The translations under genes and the position numbers were made by a program. The notes below the pieces were generated by a model. The model was given only the letters and a program-made list of their open reading frames with translations, had not been told where the DNA came from and made no database searches. From contig NC_088798.1 of the NCBI RefSeq assembly GCF_011386835.1, positions 5,270,001 through 5,334,000 of the forward strand: 64,000 nt of DNA, given 5' to 3'. Numbering within the stretch: the stretch's first letter is position 1; each line of letters opens with the position of its first letter. Source of the DNA: Chrysemys picta bellii (taxonomy: Eukaryota; Chordata; Testudines; Emydidae). Shown here in pieces: positions 1-11,440 of the stretch.

Positions 1-1764
1 GTACACTATTTATATTCCAATTGATTTATTTATAATGATATGGTAAAAATGAGAAAGTCAGCAATTTTTCAGTAATAGTGTGCTGTGACACTTTGGTATT
101 TTTATGTGTGATTTTGTAAACAAGTAGTTTTTAAGTGAGGTGGAAGTTGGGGGTACACTGTATCCCTTTCATAAGTGAAGTGGTTCAAGCACCAACTGGT
201 GCGTCCACACTAGTCATTAATTGGTTTCAGTTTTGCCCCCCTAACAGTTGTCCCTACACTGTTTTAGTTTCAATAGCCTCTGCATACCTACCCCACAAGT
301 CCTGGCTCAGGTCCCAGAAGCAATGCATCCTGGGAGATTTCAAAAGGCAACAGGTGCATTATGGGACAGTATTAGGTGGACTTATATACCCCTTTCAGCT
401 TCTTTGTGTCTGTGTTCACACAAACCTAGTTCAGGATGAACCGTTTAACCCTTAACCAGCTGTTAAACTCGCTGGAAGATTGTCTGTTCTGACTGTTTAT
501 TGGGCTATTTGTAGACAGTAAGCATGTGCGGATGCAAATGTCCCGTGAGCTCTCCAGGTGCTCTCACTGGTTTAATTTCCCTAGAGTAGACCAGGCCACA
601 TAGCTCTGCTAGCATGTGAACTGTAGATTGAGTGTCTCATGGTACCATATATACCTTGAAAGATTAGATATAAGCAGGTAGAGCAAAAGGATAAGGAATA
701 TGAGAGAGGAGGCACTCAGATTGTCCTCACTGTCTTTGGGTAGGTCACATTGGCCAGAGTCACCGTCTCTCTGGATACTCCAAGAATGCTCACATGCCCA
801 CCAACCTGCCACAGTTTGATGGCATTCCGAGCTGTATCATTTCAGGGACTATTGTCAAACACTTGGCAACCTATTCCAGGCTAGATACTAGGCTAGACAC
901 ATCCACATTCTTCATGGGTTGGGCATGTCCTTCATTTCAGGGCTCACGTGAATTCTCCTGAAATAGGGTTGTGGTGCGATCCATGATGGAATAGCCATAA
1001 TGGTGTCAATAAAGCAGTATTTTGCAGGGGAACAGAAATGAAACAAGCAGAAAGCATAAGAATAAGAGGCTAGAAGGTCACGTCTGCATGCCTGATGCCT
1101 CAACTTTTGGAAGCATATGCTCCACCTACGGAAGACATTTAAGAGTTCAGTTGAATCTGTGCTCAACTGGCTTTTAAGTGACTGGAGGACTTAATGGTAA
1201 ATTAAACATTAGTGGGAACAATAAGTCGAGCAGAATGAATGTTTATTGGCGTCCTGGCATTGCTGATCCTTCTGTCCTCTTTGTGATGCAGAGACGAGAC
1301 GCGCCCTTCTGCATTCAATGTTCTGCGGAGAGAAAAACAAACAAACCAAAACCAAATCAGTGCGAAAGTGATTTAGAGTGCAACCATTCTGTGATAAAGC
1401 TGCCCAGTCTAAAAAAAAGAAAGAAAGAAAAGAGTGACAAATTTTAAATGCTTTTGGCTTTTGTCTTCAATTAAATTAGAGGCCACCCCTGAGTATAGAG
1501 TTTCAAGTCGGGGTAGCAGTTTCTACAGAAAGGAATTTCCATTATTGTGTTGGAAACACTTACTTAATCCTGCTTTTGCCGCTGATCTGCCCGAGATTTT
1601 CACAACCACCAGGATGCTGGATTCCATTGTTAATCATGGAAGACATTTCAGTCAACCTGAGTAAGAAGGAGCCGGGCTGTGGACCCCATAGGGAGAGTAC
1701 CATTAACCGGGAGACTACCATTCACCAGTAGCTGGGAGGAGCTCATTGTGAGTGTATCATTAAC
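1..1764. other. No gene recognised; unassigned intergenic DNA
   Basis: Short ORFs only, none with recognisable domains or splice context. A block at about 290-400 (containing ATGCATCCTGGGAG and GTGCATTATGGGACAG) looks repeat-like but I cannot name it. Confidence 0.5.
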
Positions 1765-2040
1765 AGCTAGGAGAATTAACCACTGGAACAGTTGGTAATG
1801 GATTCTCCATCATGGGCAATTTTTAAATTAAGATTGGATGTTTTTCAGGCTCTAATTCAAACAGGAATTAATTCAGTGACGTTCTCTAAGTGGTATTATG
1901 GAGGAGGTCAGACTAGATCAGTGGTCACCAACCGGTTGATTGCGATCGACTGGTCGATCCTAGAGGATCTCCCAGCTGATTGTGATGTCCAGTGGTGTAG
2001 TGTGGCTGCCGCTAAGGCCAGCTCCCTGCCTACCCCAGCC

Positions 2041-2731
2041 CAGGGCCAGTGCAAGGATGTTTCGTGCCCTGGGCGAAACTTCCACCTTGCGCCCTCCCCC
2101 CTCCCCGAGCCCTGTGGCAGCTCCCTGCCCCCCCTGCCCTGAGGCGCCCCCCCATAGCAGCTCCCCGCCCCCTCTGCCCCGAAGCCACCCCCCCCGTGGC
2201 AGCTCCCCAGCTCACCTCTACTCCGCCTCCTCCCTGAGCCCTGCGGCAGCTCCCCACCCCCCCACTGCCCTGAGGCACCCCCCCCGCGGCACCTCCCCAC
2301 TCCCCTGCCCTGAGGCGCACCCCCATGGCACTTCCCCCCCCACCCGGGGAGCCGTGCGGCAGCTCCCCACCCCAGCTCACCTCTGCTCCGCCTCCTCCCC
2401 GAGCGCGCCGTCTCTGCTCCACCTCTCCCGCCTCCCAGGCTTGTGGCGCCAATCAGCTATTTGGCGCCACAAGCCTGGGAGGGAGAGAAGCAGAGCGGGG
2501 CGGCGTGCTCAGGGGAGGAGGCAGAGCAGAGGTGAGCTTGGGCGGGGAGTTCCCCTGCGTGCTGCTCCCTCCCCCCTTACTTGCTGCAGGCGGCCCTCCC
2601 CGCGCCCCTCTGCCCCAGCTCCCTCCGCCTAAATGCCGCCGCCGACCAGGGTGGCCAAAGATCTGGCCGCCGCCCAAATGCTAGTGCCCTAGGCGACCGC
2701 TTAGGTCGCCTAATAGTTTCCACCGGCCCTG
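2041..2731. mobile_element. Nested hAT-like element, 691 bp
   Basis: Starts CAGGGCCAGTG and ends CACCGGCCCTG, with a perfect 8-bp duplication CCCCAGCC at 2033-2040 and 2732-2739. It sits wholly inside the larger element at 1919-3685 and must be younger. It carries the perfect 22-bp hairpin at 2431-2482. Confidence 0.75.
2431..2482. repeat. Perfect 22-bp inverted repeat, 8-base loop
   Basis: Arms at 2431-2452 and 2461-2482 are exact reverse complements (the left arm begins CCTCCCAGGC and ends GGCGCCAA), with loop TCAGCTAT. Confidence 0.9.
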
Positions 2732-3035
2732 CCCCAGCCCCACGCCGCTCCCATAAGCAGTCACTGCAGCCCTGGGGATGAGGGGGCAGGGGTCTCCCTC
2801 TGTGCGCTGCTCCTGCCTGCAAGCACCACCCCTGCAGCTCCCATTGGCCAGGAGAGCTGTGGGGGCGGTTCTTGCAGAGAGAGGCAGCATGCGGAGCCAC
2901 GTGTCCCCCCCCACCCACCCGGGGCTGCAGGGGCATGTTGGGCCCTTCTGGGAGTGATGTGGGGTCAGGGTAGGCAGGGAGCCTGCCTTAGCCTCGCTGC
3001 GCCACTGACCGGGAGCCACTGGAGGTAAGTGCTGC

Positions 3036-3500
3036 CTGGCGGGAGGCCTCATCCCAACCACCTCCCAGAGCCAGCACCCCAAATCCCCTCCTGCACTCCA
3101 ACCTCCAGCCCTGAGCCCCCTCCCGGAGCCAGACCCCCATACCCTCTCCTTCACCCCGAACCCCCTCCTGCACCCCCATCCCTGATCCCCTCCCAGAGCC
3201 AACACCCTGTACCGCCCTGCACCCCAACACTCTGCCCCAGCCCTGATTCTTCTCCCATAGCCAGCACCCCAAATCACCTCCTGTACCCCAACTCCCTTCC
3301 AGAGCCCGCACCCTGCACCCAAACTCCCTCCCAGAGCCAACACCCCAAACCCCCTCTTACACCCCAAGCCCCAGCCTTGAGCCCCCTCCTGGAGCCAGCA
3401 TCCCATACCCCCTACCCCAGGCTCAGCCCAGAGTCCCCTCCCACACTGTGAACCCCTCGGCCCCAACCCAAAGCCCTCACCCACTCCCACACCCTAACCC
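3036..3500. repeat. Degenerate C-rich minisatellite
   Basis: Irregular repeats of a roughly 25-35 bp unit built around CTGCACCCCAA / CCCTCCCAGAGCCAGCA. They give rise to spurious Pro-rich and Gly-rich ORFs. Confidence 0.6.
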
Positions 3501-3871
3501 CCTGCCCCAGCCCGGTGAAAGTGAGTGAGGGTGGGGGAGAGCAAGCAACGGAGATAAGGGGGGATGGAGTGAGCGGGTTGGAGCTTTGGGGAAGGGGTGG
3601 GACCTCGGGGAAGGGGTGCGGTAGATCCTGGGTTGCCCTTAGATTCAAAAAGTGATTTGGGGCATAAAAAGGTTGGAGACCACTGGACTAGATGATCATA
3701 GACGGGCTTTGTAATCTATGAATAGCGGAACCTTAATGCCACACATAGTATGAAAAGTAAATAGATAGTGCTAACACACTGACCGACCCACTGGGGAGAG
3801 ATCTCCAAAAATACCCAAGATTAATACGCGTCTCACACACGTAGATGTTGTTCTCCAATGCTCCAATTCGT

Positions 3872-4060
3872 CTTGGGTTGTTAAGCTCTGAAATAGGTTT
3901 CCGAGGGAGGTTGTGGAATCCCCGTTATTGGAGGTTTTTAAGAACAGGTTGGACCTGGCAGGGACAGTCTAGGTTTCCTTAGTACTGCTCAGCACAGGGA
4001 AGTGCACTAGATGACCTCTCGAGGTCCCTTCCAGGCCTAGATTTCTCTGAGTCTATTACA
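3872..4060 (+). mobile_element. CR1 LINE 3' fragment
   Basis: Contains the CR1 signature order GGAGGTTGTGGAATCCCC, TTGGAGGTTTTTAAGAACAG, then CTAGATGACCTCTCGAGGTC and CCTTCCAGGCC. Confidence 0.75.
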
Positions 4061-5030
4061 CGGGCCATAACTTCTGGTTGAACCAGAGCCTCTTTTTTAG
4101 AAAGACATCCAGTCTGCCGGACTGCATTTCCCCCCGCCCCTGCGTTTACAACTGGATACAGGATTCGTCTCTGCTGCCCTGCACTCGGCTCATGCTCTGC
4201 ACTGTTGAACAGCTGCCGCGGTCCGTCCCAGTGATGAGTGGAATGACCCTGGTACAAAATCAAATCCTCCTCTTAGCTTCCGGAGGGATTTCTCAGCCCA
4301 TCAATGAGAGTTCATTTTCCTATTACTCAGTGAACACCCTGACCGCAGGAGGACTTTGGGGGCCCATGGCAATAGCTAGGGGAGGCTTGGAGGCATGAGG
4401 CCCGCTATACAGATCTCGCAAGATCTAGAGTTGTAGGAGCAGAAATCCCTGCCAGGTCCCTCTTGCCCAAAAGAGATCATCAAGCAGCAGCTCTGGGTGT
4501 CTGGACTCGCAGTTTCCTGTCCCCTGTGAATAAACAGCAAAGAATCATGGGATTTTGCAGGATGAGAGGCCCTATGTAATTGCAAGACACTAGGGTGCAA
4601 GCTCCCCTATGCAGATTTGAATTTAGTCTTGGGAAGTTAAAGGGGAAAGCTGCTACATTAATCCACTGGGCAACAGCATCCCTCTTCCACATGGCCTGAA
4701 CGAGCTGGTGTTTTTGTTTAAACCCTAGAGCCTCCATGCTTTTCCCTCAATTTTCACTGGAGAAAAAACATGTAAGGTGAGCAAACATGGCCCCTAAACA
4801 AAAGGAAGAGGCTCAATATGGGTGAAAGTGTGTGGATAAACCTCAGGTTTTCCAAGGGCAACATCTTAACAGCTCACTGACAAATTCCACGCAAAGCAAG
4901 ATAAGCATATTTAAAAGGACATACTGCAAATGAATGACCAGGAAGGACCTTTCCCTAACTCTCCACACTGGCATCCCATAGAATATTGAATCAGGTCTCA
5001 GTCCTTGTCTTCAAGGCATTCAATGGGTCC
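4061..5030. other. No gene recognised
   Basis: Only short ORFs without domains. The sequence is unassigned between two CR1 fragments. Confidence 0.45.
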
Positions 5031-5034
5031 AGCA

Positions 5035-5170
5035 TGTCTAAAAGATAGAATCCTAGGACTGGAAGGGACTTCGAGAGGTCATCTAGTCCAGTCCCCTGTA
5101 CTCATGGCAGGACTAAGTATTATCTAGACCATCCTTGACAGACCCAGATCACCTGAAGCTCTGAGGTGAA
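5035..5170 (-). mobile_element. CR1 LINE 3' fragment
   Basis: The reverse-complement CR1 end is visible as AGAATCCTAGGACTGGAAG, GAGAGGTCATCTAGTCCAG and CATGGCAGGACTAAGTA. A short plus-strand CR1 end (GGAGGTCAAATTGGATGATC, 5280-5335) follows. Confidence 0.75.
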
Positions 5171-5456
5171 TATTGTGGTCAACAGCTTTGCTCCTCCGGA
5201 ACAATGGAACTTTCTACCATAAAGTAAAAGCCTGACTGGGCAGGAGACAGACCTTTCTTGGGGCTTTCTATTCCGTCCAGGAGGTCAAATTGGATGATCA
5301 CAATAGCCCCTTCTGGCCTTATAATGTATTGTACAGAGTAGCTGTTGACCTATTTCCTCTTGTGTTGGAGTGCTGTGTGTGATCATCCTCCCCTTTGTTT
5401 TTAATTATCACCTTTATACTCCCAGCTGTGGCTATTGTCACATTGTTCTACTGGAA

Positions 5457-5564
5457 TTAGGGTGATCAGACAGCAAGAGTAAGAGCCTATATAGGAGCCT
5501 ATATAAGAATAAGACCCCAAAATTGGGACTGTCCCTATAAAATTGGGACATCTGGTCACCCTAA
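5457..5564. mobile_element. Short TIR element (TTAGGGTGA...TCACCCTAA family)
   Basis: Begins TTAGGGTGATCAGACAGC and ends ACATCTGGTCACCCTAA, with GGGACTGTCCC inside. A relative occurs at 17516-17631. No coding capacity. The superfamily is uncertain. Confidence 0.6.
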
Positions 5565-5689
5565 CTGGAATCTCTCTCTCCGGATCTAGGGCGATTTCAC
5601 CTTTGCACTGAGCTCAACTCTCTCTTTTCTATTTCCTGATCCTGGCTGGAGCCTCTGGAGCTCCATTATAGAAAGGAGAGGTGGCTTTT

Positions 5690-5975
5690 GTGGTTCAGGC
5701 ACTGGATTGGAACTCGTGACATCTAGGTTCAGTTCTGAACTCTGTGACAGACATCTGTGTGACTTTGGGCAGATGATTTAATATTCCTGGGCCTCAGATC
5801 CCTGCCTGTAAAATATTCTTCCTTTATCGTCTCTATTTCGATTGTGCAAGTTCTTTGCGGTACGGACTGTCTTTTACTACGTGGATGTACAGCACCTAGC
5901 ACCACAGGACACTGATCTCAATTGGGGGCCCTTTAGGCGCTATTGTAATAAACATAACAACATAACACTGAGCAT
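5690..5975 (+). mobile_element. MIR-related SINE
   Basis: The core resembles MIR (TGTGTGACTTTGGGCAGATG, GGGCCTCAG, TGTAAAAT), followed by a 3' tail TGTACAGCACCTAGCACCAC...GGCGCTATTGTAATAAAC. Confidence 0.6.
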
Positions 5976-7480
5976 GTCTGGATGCCTGATCTTCAGGGCG
6001 CAGGAGAGAGTCCTAAAAGCTTTGGAATGCAATCAGAGAAAAACACAACTAGGTAGGCGGTGTCTTTCCACCAGCCCCTCTTTCTCCTGCTGTGTGAACC
6101 TACTGTAGATTTCTGAATCCCCTTTGATGTTTATCTCCCTAGTAATTCTATTTGGGGATTTGCTAAAGCGACAGTTAGAAGAATACAGCATGGAATTGGG
6201 AGGCCGAGTGGCGAAAAGAATGTTGGAAACAGGATTAGGATCATATTCTACCAGCGCTTGTCAGGTTGTGAATAGGGCTAAAGTTTCTTATCGGCCCAGG
6301 GTGGCTGGACTCTTTTGTCCCAGTTGGGATTTCTCCCCTCCTCTCCTCGCCCTCCCCTTCACATAACGCTTTCAGTGTAATGATGAAGAATAATCATTGT
6401 CCTGAATGGGGAGATGTGATATTGGAAATTCCACCCGATGGAGCAGGGAAAGAGGATGCTCAGATATACAGCAGAGTTAGGCAGGGAGTTCTGGGTTGTG
6501 GACATGGGCCCCCCTGTTGCTTGAAAATAAGTCAGAAAAGGCTGTGGCTGAGGTCTTCAAAGGAGTACCAACTTTACAGCACCAACTCCGAATTGGTCAG
6601 ACTGGTCACATGGTGGCATTTGTGTAATCTGGAAATGTTTAATTTCCCCAAAGTTTCTTATTTGGAAAACGACAGCGTTCCAGAACAGCAGAATATTTTG
6701 GAAACCAAAACATTGGTTAGGTTTGCAAACCAATGGAATGCAAATACTTTTGAAATTCTGGCGATTTTTTGAGGGGCAGGGGCGGGAGGAGGAGTGGGAC
6801 TCACCTCTACATAACAATAATAAACATGCACCATATCGGATATACTGGTCTGTAATGTTCAAACTGGATGAAATCTATACAGGAAATATTCAGGTGCTAG
6901 CCTCAGAAAGCTAAGACCATAGGGAATCTCAACTTTTCCACCTGTACATTTCAAAGCTTTGATTTAGCTATGAACCTAATAGCAGCAAAGATTTGCTGGA
7001 TTCTTTCTTCATAAGGTCAGGACCAGTATTAGCACCTTTCTAAACCATCTGGATAAACAGAAAGGCCCTTTATTCGCTCTCTGTTAAACATACACAACTG
7101 GCTGAAAATGCGAGAGCAGATGAAGTGTAATCAACGATCTTTCAAAGAAGAAATGATTGGAAATTGCTTTCTTCAGGGCATAGGATGTACCAGTAGAAAT
7201 TAGGTAGAGAAAGAGAGAAATGGATAAAAATACTCAAACCCTTTGAAGGGAAACTGCACATTCTGTTTCATCCTAGAATTTAGATTTTTCTTTTAAGTTT
7301 GACGAAATCGACATGAAATGAATAGAAATATTTTCATGAATTTTGTTTTTAAATGTCAGTGAAAACAGTTTACGGGCTGCGTTAATAATAATTAAAAAAC
7401 AAAATTCACGCGAGCACCAGAAACCCCAGGACCAGCAGCACTGCATTAGTGCATCAGAAACAGAAACTCAGTTTTGCCAG
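5976..7480. other. No gene recognised
   Basis: Unassigned, moderately AT-rich sequence. ORFs at 6124-6366 and 6380-6772 show no domain, no splice context and no recognisable homology. Confidence 0.45.
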
Positions 7481-7499
7481 CTCTTGCAACATTTTGGTG

Positions 7500-7629
7500 T
7501 CAAGTATCAGGGGGTCGCCGTGTTAGTCTGTAGCTATAAAAATAACAAGGCGTCTGGTGGCACCTTAAAGACTAACAGATTTGTTTGGGCATAAGCTTTC
7601 GTGGGTAAAAAACCCCCACTTCTTCAGAT
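7500..7629 (-). mobile_element. Penelope-like retroelement terminal fragment (copy A)
   Basis: The family is recognised by 'GGGGTCGCCGTGTTAGTCTG', 'GGCACCTTAAAGACTAACAG' and 'GCATAAGCTTTCGTGGGT', shared with the copies at 43.1, 52.5 and 61.7 kb. It is flanked by a 14-bp duplication with one mismatch: GCAACATTTTGGTG (7486-7499) and GCAATATTTTGGTG (7630-7643). Assignment to Penelope-like elements rests on the hammerhead-like core and on inverted-dimer insertion in other copies. No reverse transcriptase is present. Confidence 0.6.
7587..7627 (-). ncRNA. Hammerhead-ribozyme-like motif, degenerate (copy A)
   Basis: On the minus strand: CTGAAGA, stem II (GTGGG...CCCAC), GAAA, minimal stem III GC-TTAT-GC, then CC. 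The core CTGANGA and GAAA are intact, but the cleavage-site U expected after stem III is C, so self-cleavage is unlikely for this copy. Confidence 0.5.
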
Positions 7630-7643
7630 GCAATATTTTGGTG

Positions 7644-8540
7644 ATTTTCTTAAAGCCCCAGCTCCTGGAATCTTGTGAACATGTGAGAATCTCAGCTTGC
7701 GTTTAAAAAAAAAAGTTTCTAGCCCTCATGGTTGCAGCAAAAAGATAGAAAGCATGACCTGAGTGTAACCTAAAGGCTCAGAACCAGAAGGCAGAGAAAA
7801 AGAACCCCACCTTTATTATTTATTAAAAATCTCATGATTTTTAAGCCAATCTCATGATTTTTAGGGCCTGACTCGTGATTGGGACTGGGAATTGACACTA
7901 CCTGGAACCGGGAAATGAAACTCACTGATCTGGTTTCCCTGCCCAAGCTGAGTGAAATGCAGGAAAGTTAAACAGGCAGCAAAAATAATGAGATATACAT
8001 TCGATTTTTAAAGTTCTTTCCTTTTTAATTGTCCATGGGCTTATTTTTAGTAACACAAACAACAATTTTTCTTTCAAAACCTGAGGCCACGTTCTGCAGC
8101 CTTTTATGCCGTTCTTATCTATTTCACTCGGAGTTTGGCCTTAAATAAGGCTTGGGTCATGATTTTTATTTTGACAGTGTCTCTTTATGTCCAATATTCA
8201 TACTTAGTAGTATTTTAATTTGCAGTACAGTGACCTCTGTGATGATCAGACCCAATTGTGTAACTCAATGCACACACACAGTAATAAGAGGTAACAAGAT
8301 CACAAACTACATAGACAAAATGGACAAAAGGAAGTACTGTTATATCCACCATGCAGACAGGGAATGTCAACACTGCACTAAAAAACCCACAGCACTGAGT
8401 CTCAGAGCCCAGGTCAATTGATGCGGGAAAGCAATAATTATTCCTGTAAATACTTTGAAGTTGATGGAGTTAACAGCAAGAATGAATTTGCCCTTTTAGC
8501 GCTTTGTATCAACAAAATATGCACCGCTGTCTTTTTGTTC
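7644..8540. other. No gene recognised
   Basis: AT-rich unassigned DNA. The 89-residue ORF at 8152-8421 has no recognisable family. Confidence 0.45.
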
Positions 8541-8544
8541 TGTG

Positions 8545-9070
8545 TAGAATCATAGAATATCAGGATTGGAAGAGACCTCAGGAGGTCATCTAGTCCAACC
8601 CCCTGCTCAAAGCAGGACCAATCCCAACTAAATCATCCCAGCCAGGGCTGTGTCAAGCTGGGCCTTAAAAACCTCTAAGGATGGAGATTTCACCGCCTCC
8701 CTAGGGAACCCATTCCAGCGCTTCACCACCCTCCTAGTGAAATAGTGTTTCCTAATATCCAACCTAGACCTCCCCCACTGCAACTTGAGACCATTGCTCC
8801 TTGTTCTGTCATCTGCCACCACTGAGAACAGCCGAGCTCCATCCTCTTTGGAACCCCCCCTTCAGGTAGCTGAAGGCTGCTATCCAATCCCCCCTCTCTC
8901 TTCTCTTCTGCAGACTAAATAACACCAGTTCCCTCAGCCTCTCCTCGTAAGTCATGTGTCCCAGCCCCCTGATCATTTTCGTTGCCCTCCGCTGGATTCT
9001 CTCCAATTTGGCCACATCCCTTCTGTAGTGGGGCGGGGGAGGTGTCCAAAACTGGACGCATGTACAGCAT
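8545..9070 (-). mobile_element. CR1 LINE 3' end with the C-terminal part of ORF2
   Basis: The minus strand encodes the end of CR1 ORF2 ([45 protein letters not shown]), then, one frame shift later, the segment DIRKHYFTRRVVKRWNG...LDTALAGMI. It ends in the CR1 tail (TAGAATCATAGAATATCAGG on the plus strand). The frame change near 8,820 shows it is a dead relic. Confidence 0.9.
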
Positions 9071-9107
9071 CTAGCACAATCGGGCTCTGACTGGGGCTTC
9101 TGTGTGA

Positions 9108-9425
9108 TATTATGGCTATGTCTACGGTCATGGCGATGTGTAGAGCACAGGCAAGTGTAGCTACACACTGCAGTGAAAGGTTCTGGCAAAGGGGAGCAGC
9201 TGGACACTACACTGCTAAAAATAGCGGTGTAGACTAGGAGGCACTGCTTGGGAATGCAGAGAGCTTGTGGAGGGTATATACCGTGGGGGTTCAGGTGCGT
9301 AAGGCACTCTAGTCTACCCTCCTTGCTTAAACTGCGCCTCACTGTCTACACTGCTGTTTATATCCACATTAACTGGGCGTGCGGCGTCTGTATTGTACAT
9401 ACCGCCGTAAGTTTAGACCTTATAA
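9108..9425. mobile_element. MITE-like repeat with GTCTAC ends
   Basis: Begins GGCTATGTCTACGG and contains several GTCTAC/GTAGAC blocks (GTGTAGACTAGG, AGTCTACCC, TGTCTACACTGC), a composition typical of the palindromic MITEs elsewhere in this window. Ends are not precise. Confidence 0.4.
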
Positions 9426-11135
9426 AACCAATAATAATTGTGGATCTTGTCTTTATTTCCTTCTTCTTGTATTCCTCTTTTAACCGATACTGATGCAATA
9501 TAAAAGTTGGACTGAAGGCATCTTCCAATAAGGGGGAAGCTACCCGAGTCCATTAGTTTTTAAAAATATTGGGGGGGGGGACCTCTGCTCTTCTACGCCC
9601 ACAATGGCTAACCAGAATAACAGCCTGTGGGGAAGTTTGCATAAACAACCAGCACACGAATTAAATTATTAGGCATCAAAATCTTTCCCGTTTGGTAAAA
9701 TTTGACATACTGTGAAATACTCTGCCTTCTCCAGGCCACAGAGTGTTCAAAGCAGCCGTTTCAAGGTACCAAACCAAAACCAAAACAGCAAAGATGAATA
9801 TTTCATTTCTCAACACCTGCCAATCCTCTTTAAGGCTGCATGAGTCCAATGTGCTTGTAAGTGGCTTTATACCATTTTAACTCCACGGAGGTCAGTGGGG
9901 TTTACTCACATAAGTAAAGTTGCTCCTGTGTTCAAAGCTAGGATCACACCCCAGCTTTGCAGAGTTGGCGAATAGCACGGCTGCTTCTAAACACATGCTT
10001 AAACACGGTGCTGTTTGCCCAATAATCAGTAAAACAGAGCGCGCGATGTTAAGCAAAATAATAAATGGTGTGTTTGGATTTAAAAAAAAAAGTTTATTGT
10101 GCGAGGATTTATTCCGTTTGACAAACCATGCTGTTTAGAATACAATAGTGGCATAATCACAGCCTGCGGCTGTCATTTTTCATGATAATGGGATACTTAT
10201 TCATCTAAGGCAGGTACAAGTCTGTCGTTGGCCTTCATTTTACAAGATTACGTGTATTTCTGTCTCATTTGGAATAGGTGATATCTGACAGGAAGCAATT
10301 TTCCCCAGTTTGGGGGGTCTTTATATTAACTATTTGCTCGTGATACTTCTCCTCCAACTCTTGAGGTAGGTTTGGCCAGGAACCCAAAGACAAACATGAA
10401 AAAAAAATATTTTGAACTGTTTCTATAGCATGACAATTTATTAGCTAAGCGTGACAGTGCAGGAATTTTTCGGTGCAGCCTACATGTGGGTTGGCGTGTG
10501 TATTCTACTCCATCCTTAAAAAGAAAACGGCGCCCATTTTTGTTCAGCCTGAACCTTCACCAGATCAGAGTCACCGTGGTTACATTGCGAAAGGTATTGT
10601 TTGAAATTCCATTTGGCGTTTCTGAGCGGAAGTCTGATTCAGCAAAGCACTTCTGAGACAGAGAAGCGCACGTCCTTAAGTGCTTAGCAAAACTGAGGTC
10701 CTAGTGCCGCAGCCAGACAACTTGCTAAAAAGTAATGTAAAGTTGATTGAAAACGCCAATATTTTTCATGGGATTTTTTTTTAAATTTTGTTCCCCCCTC
10801 CCCCACAGGTTTCCCATGGGAAAAAATTCAGTTCTTTGAAAATGGTCAAATTTCAGTTTCCAATTTTTTGGCCAAAAAATCAACCCAAATGGAATTTTTC
10901 TGCAAAAATTGTTTCCTGAAAACCCATTTTTGGTCTAAAAAACATTTAGATGAAAAAATGCCTATTAACGCTCATCATTTGTGACTGGTAGCCATTCTGT
11001 GGTTCCCTGTTAAACACATCACTCTCCACTCTTCCTATCCCTCCTTTCTTCCTCTCATTCCTCTCATTCCCTTTCCTCTATCTAATTCTACCTATCTGGA
11101 CTTTGAGATGATTATTTCTTTGTATTTTAGGCTGT
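9426..11135. other. No gene recognised
   Basis: AT-rich DNA. A block at 10,770-10,960 with AAATTT/TTTTTGG runs (for example TTTTTTGGCCAAAAAAT) resembles a dispersed AT-rich family seen also at 13.7, 18.0, 21.8, 22.8 and 30.8 kb. Confidence 0.4.
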
Positions 11136-11139
11136 GCCT

Positions 11140-11440
11140 AGAAATCCAGCCAAGATCATGGGCCCATCGTCTTAGGTACTGTGCAAAGACGTAAGAACAG
11201 ACAGTCCCTGCCCAGATTTTACGGTGTAAATACATAATACACACGAAGGCTGGGAGAAAAGAAGGGTTACTAACCTAATTTTACAGGTGGGGAACTGGGA
11301 CACAGAAAGATTAAGTGACTTGCTCAAGGTCACACAGGAAGTCTATGGCAGAGATGGGAATCGAAACCATATCTGACGCAGCTTAGTCTGGTACTCCTAT
11401 ATCCTCGCACAGGACAGAAGATCTGTGCCCTCTGCATCTT
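11140..11440 (-). mobile_element. MIR-related SINE
   Basis: The reverse-complement MIR core (TTTTACAGGTGGGGAACTGG, GTGACTTGCTCAAGGTCACA) is preceded by a tail with ACAGTCCCTGCCCAGA. Confidence 0.65.

Larger units (their letters stand above)
1919..3685. mobile_element. hAT-like DNA transposon, non-autonomous, 1.77 kb
   Basis: Terminal inverted repeats CAGTGGTCACCAACC and GGTTGGAGACCACTG (14 of 15 positions match) are flanked by a perfect 8-bp duplication GACTAGAT (1911-1918, 3686-3693), as expected of hAT elements. The interior is very GC-rich, contains no transposase, and includes a nested element (2041-2731) and a degenerate C-rich minisatellite (3036-3500). The long ORFs here are low-complexity Pro/Ser or Gly/Ala translations and are not genes. 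Confidence 0.85.
1765..3722 (+). mobile_element. CR1 LINE 3' end, split by a hAT-like insertion
   Basis: The left part (about 1765-1918) and right part (about 3686-3722) join into a typical CR1 3' end, with the 'GGAGGTCAGACTAGATGATCA' type motif reconstituted across the insertion and 'AATCTATGAATAG' near the tail. The interruption carries the duplicated octamer GACTAGAT. Confidence 0.8.

Noticed and set aside
1908..3490. Long overlapping ORFs (up to 269 codons) rich in Pro, Ser, Gly and Ala
   Set aside because: They lie wholly inside a hAT-like element and its C-rich minisatellite, occur on both strands in several frames, and show no domain.
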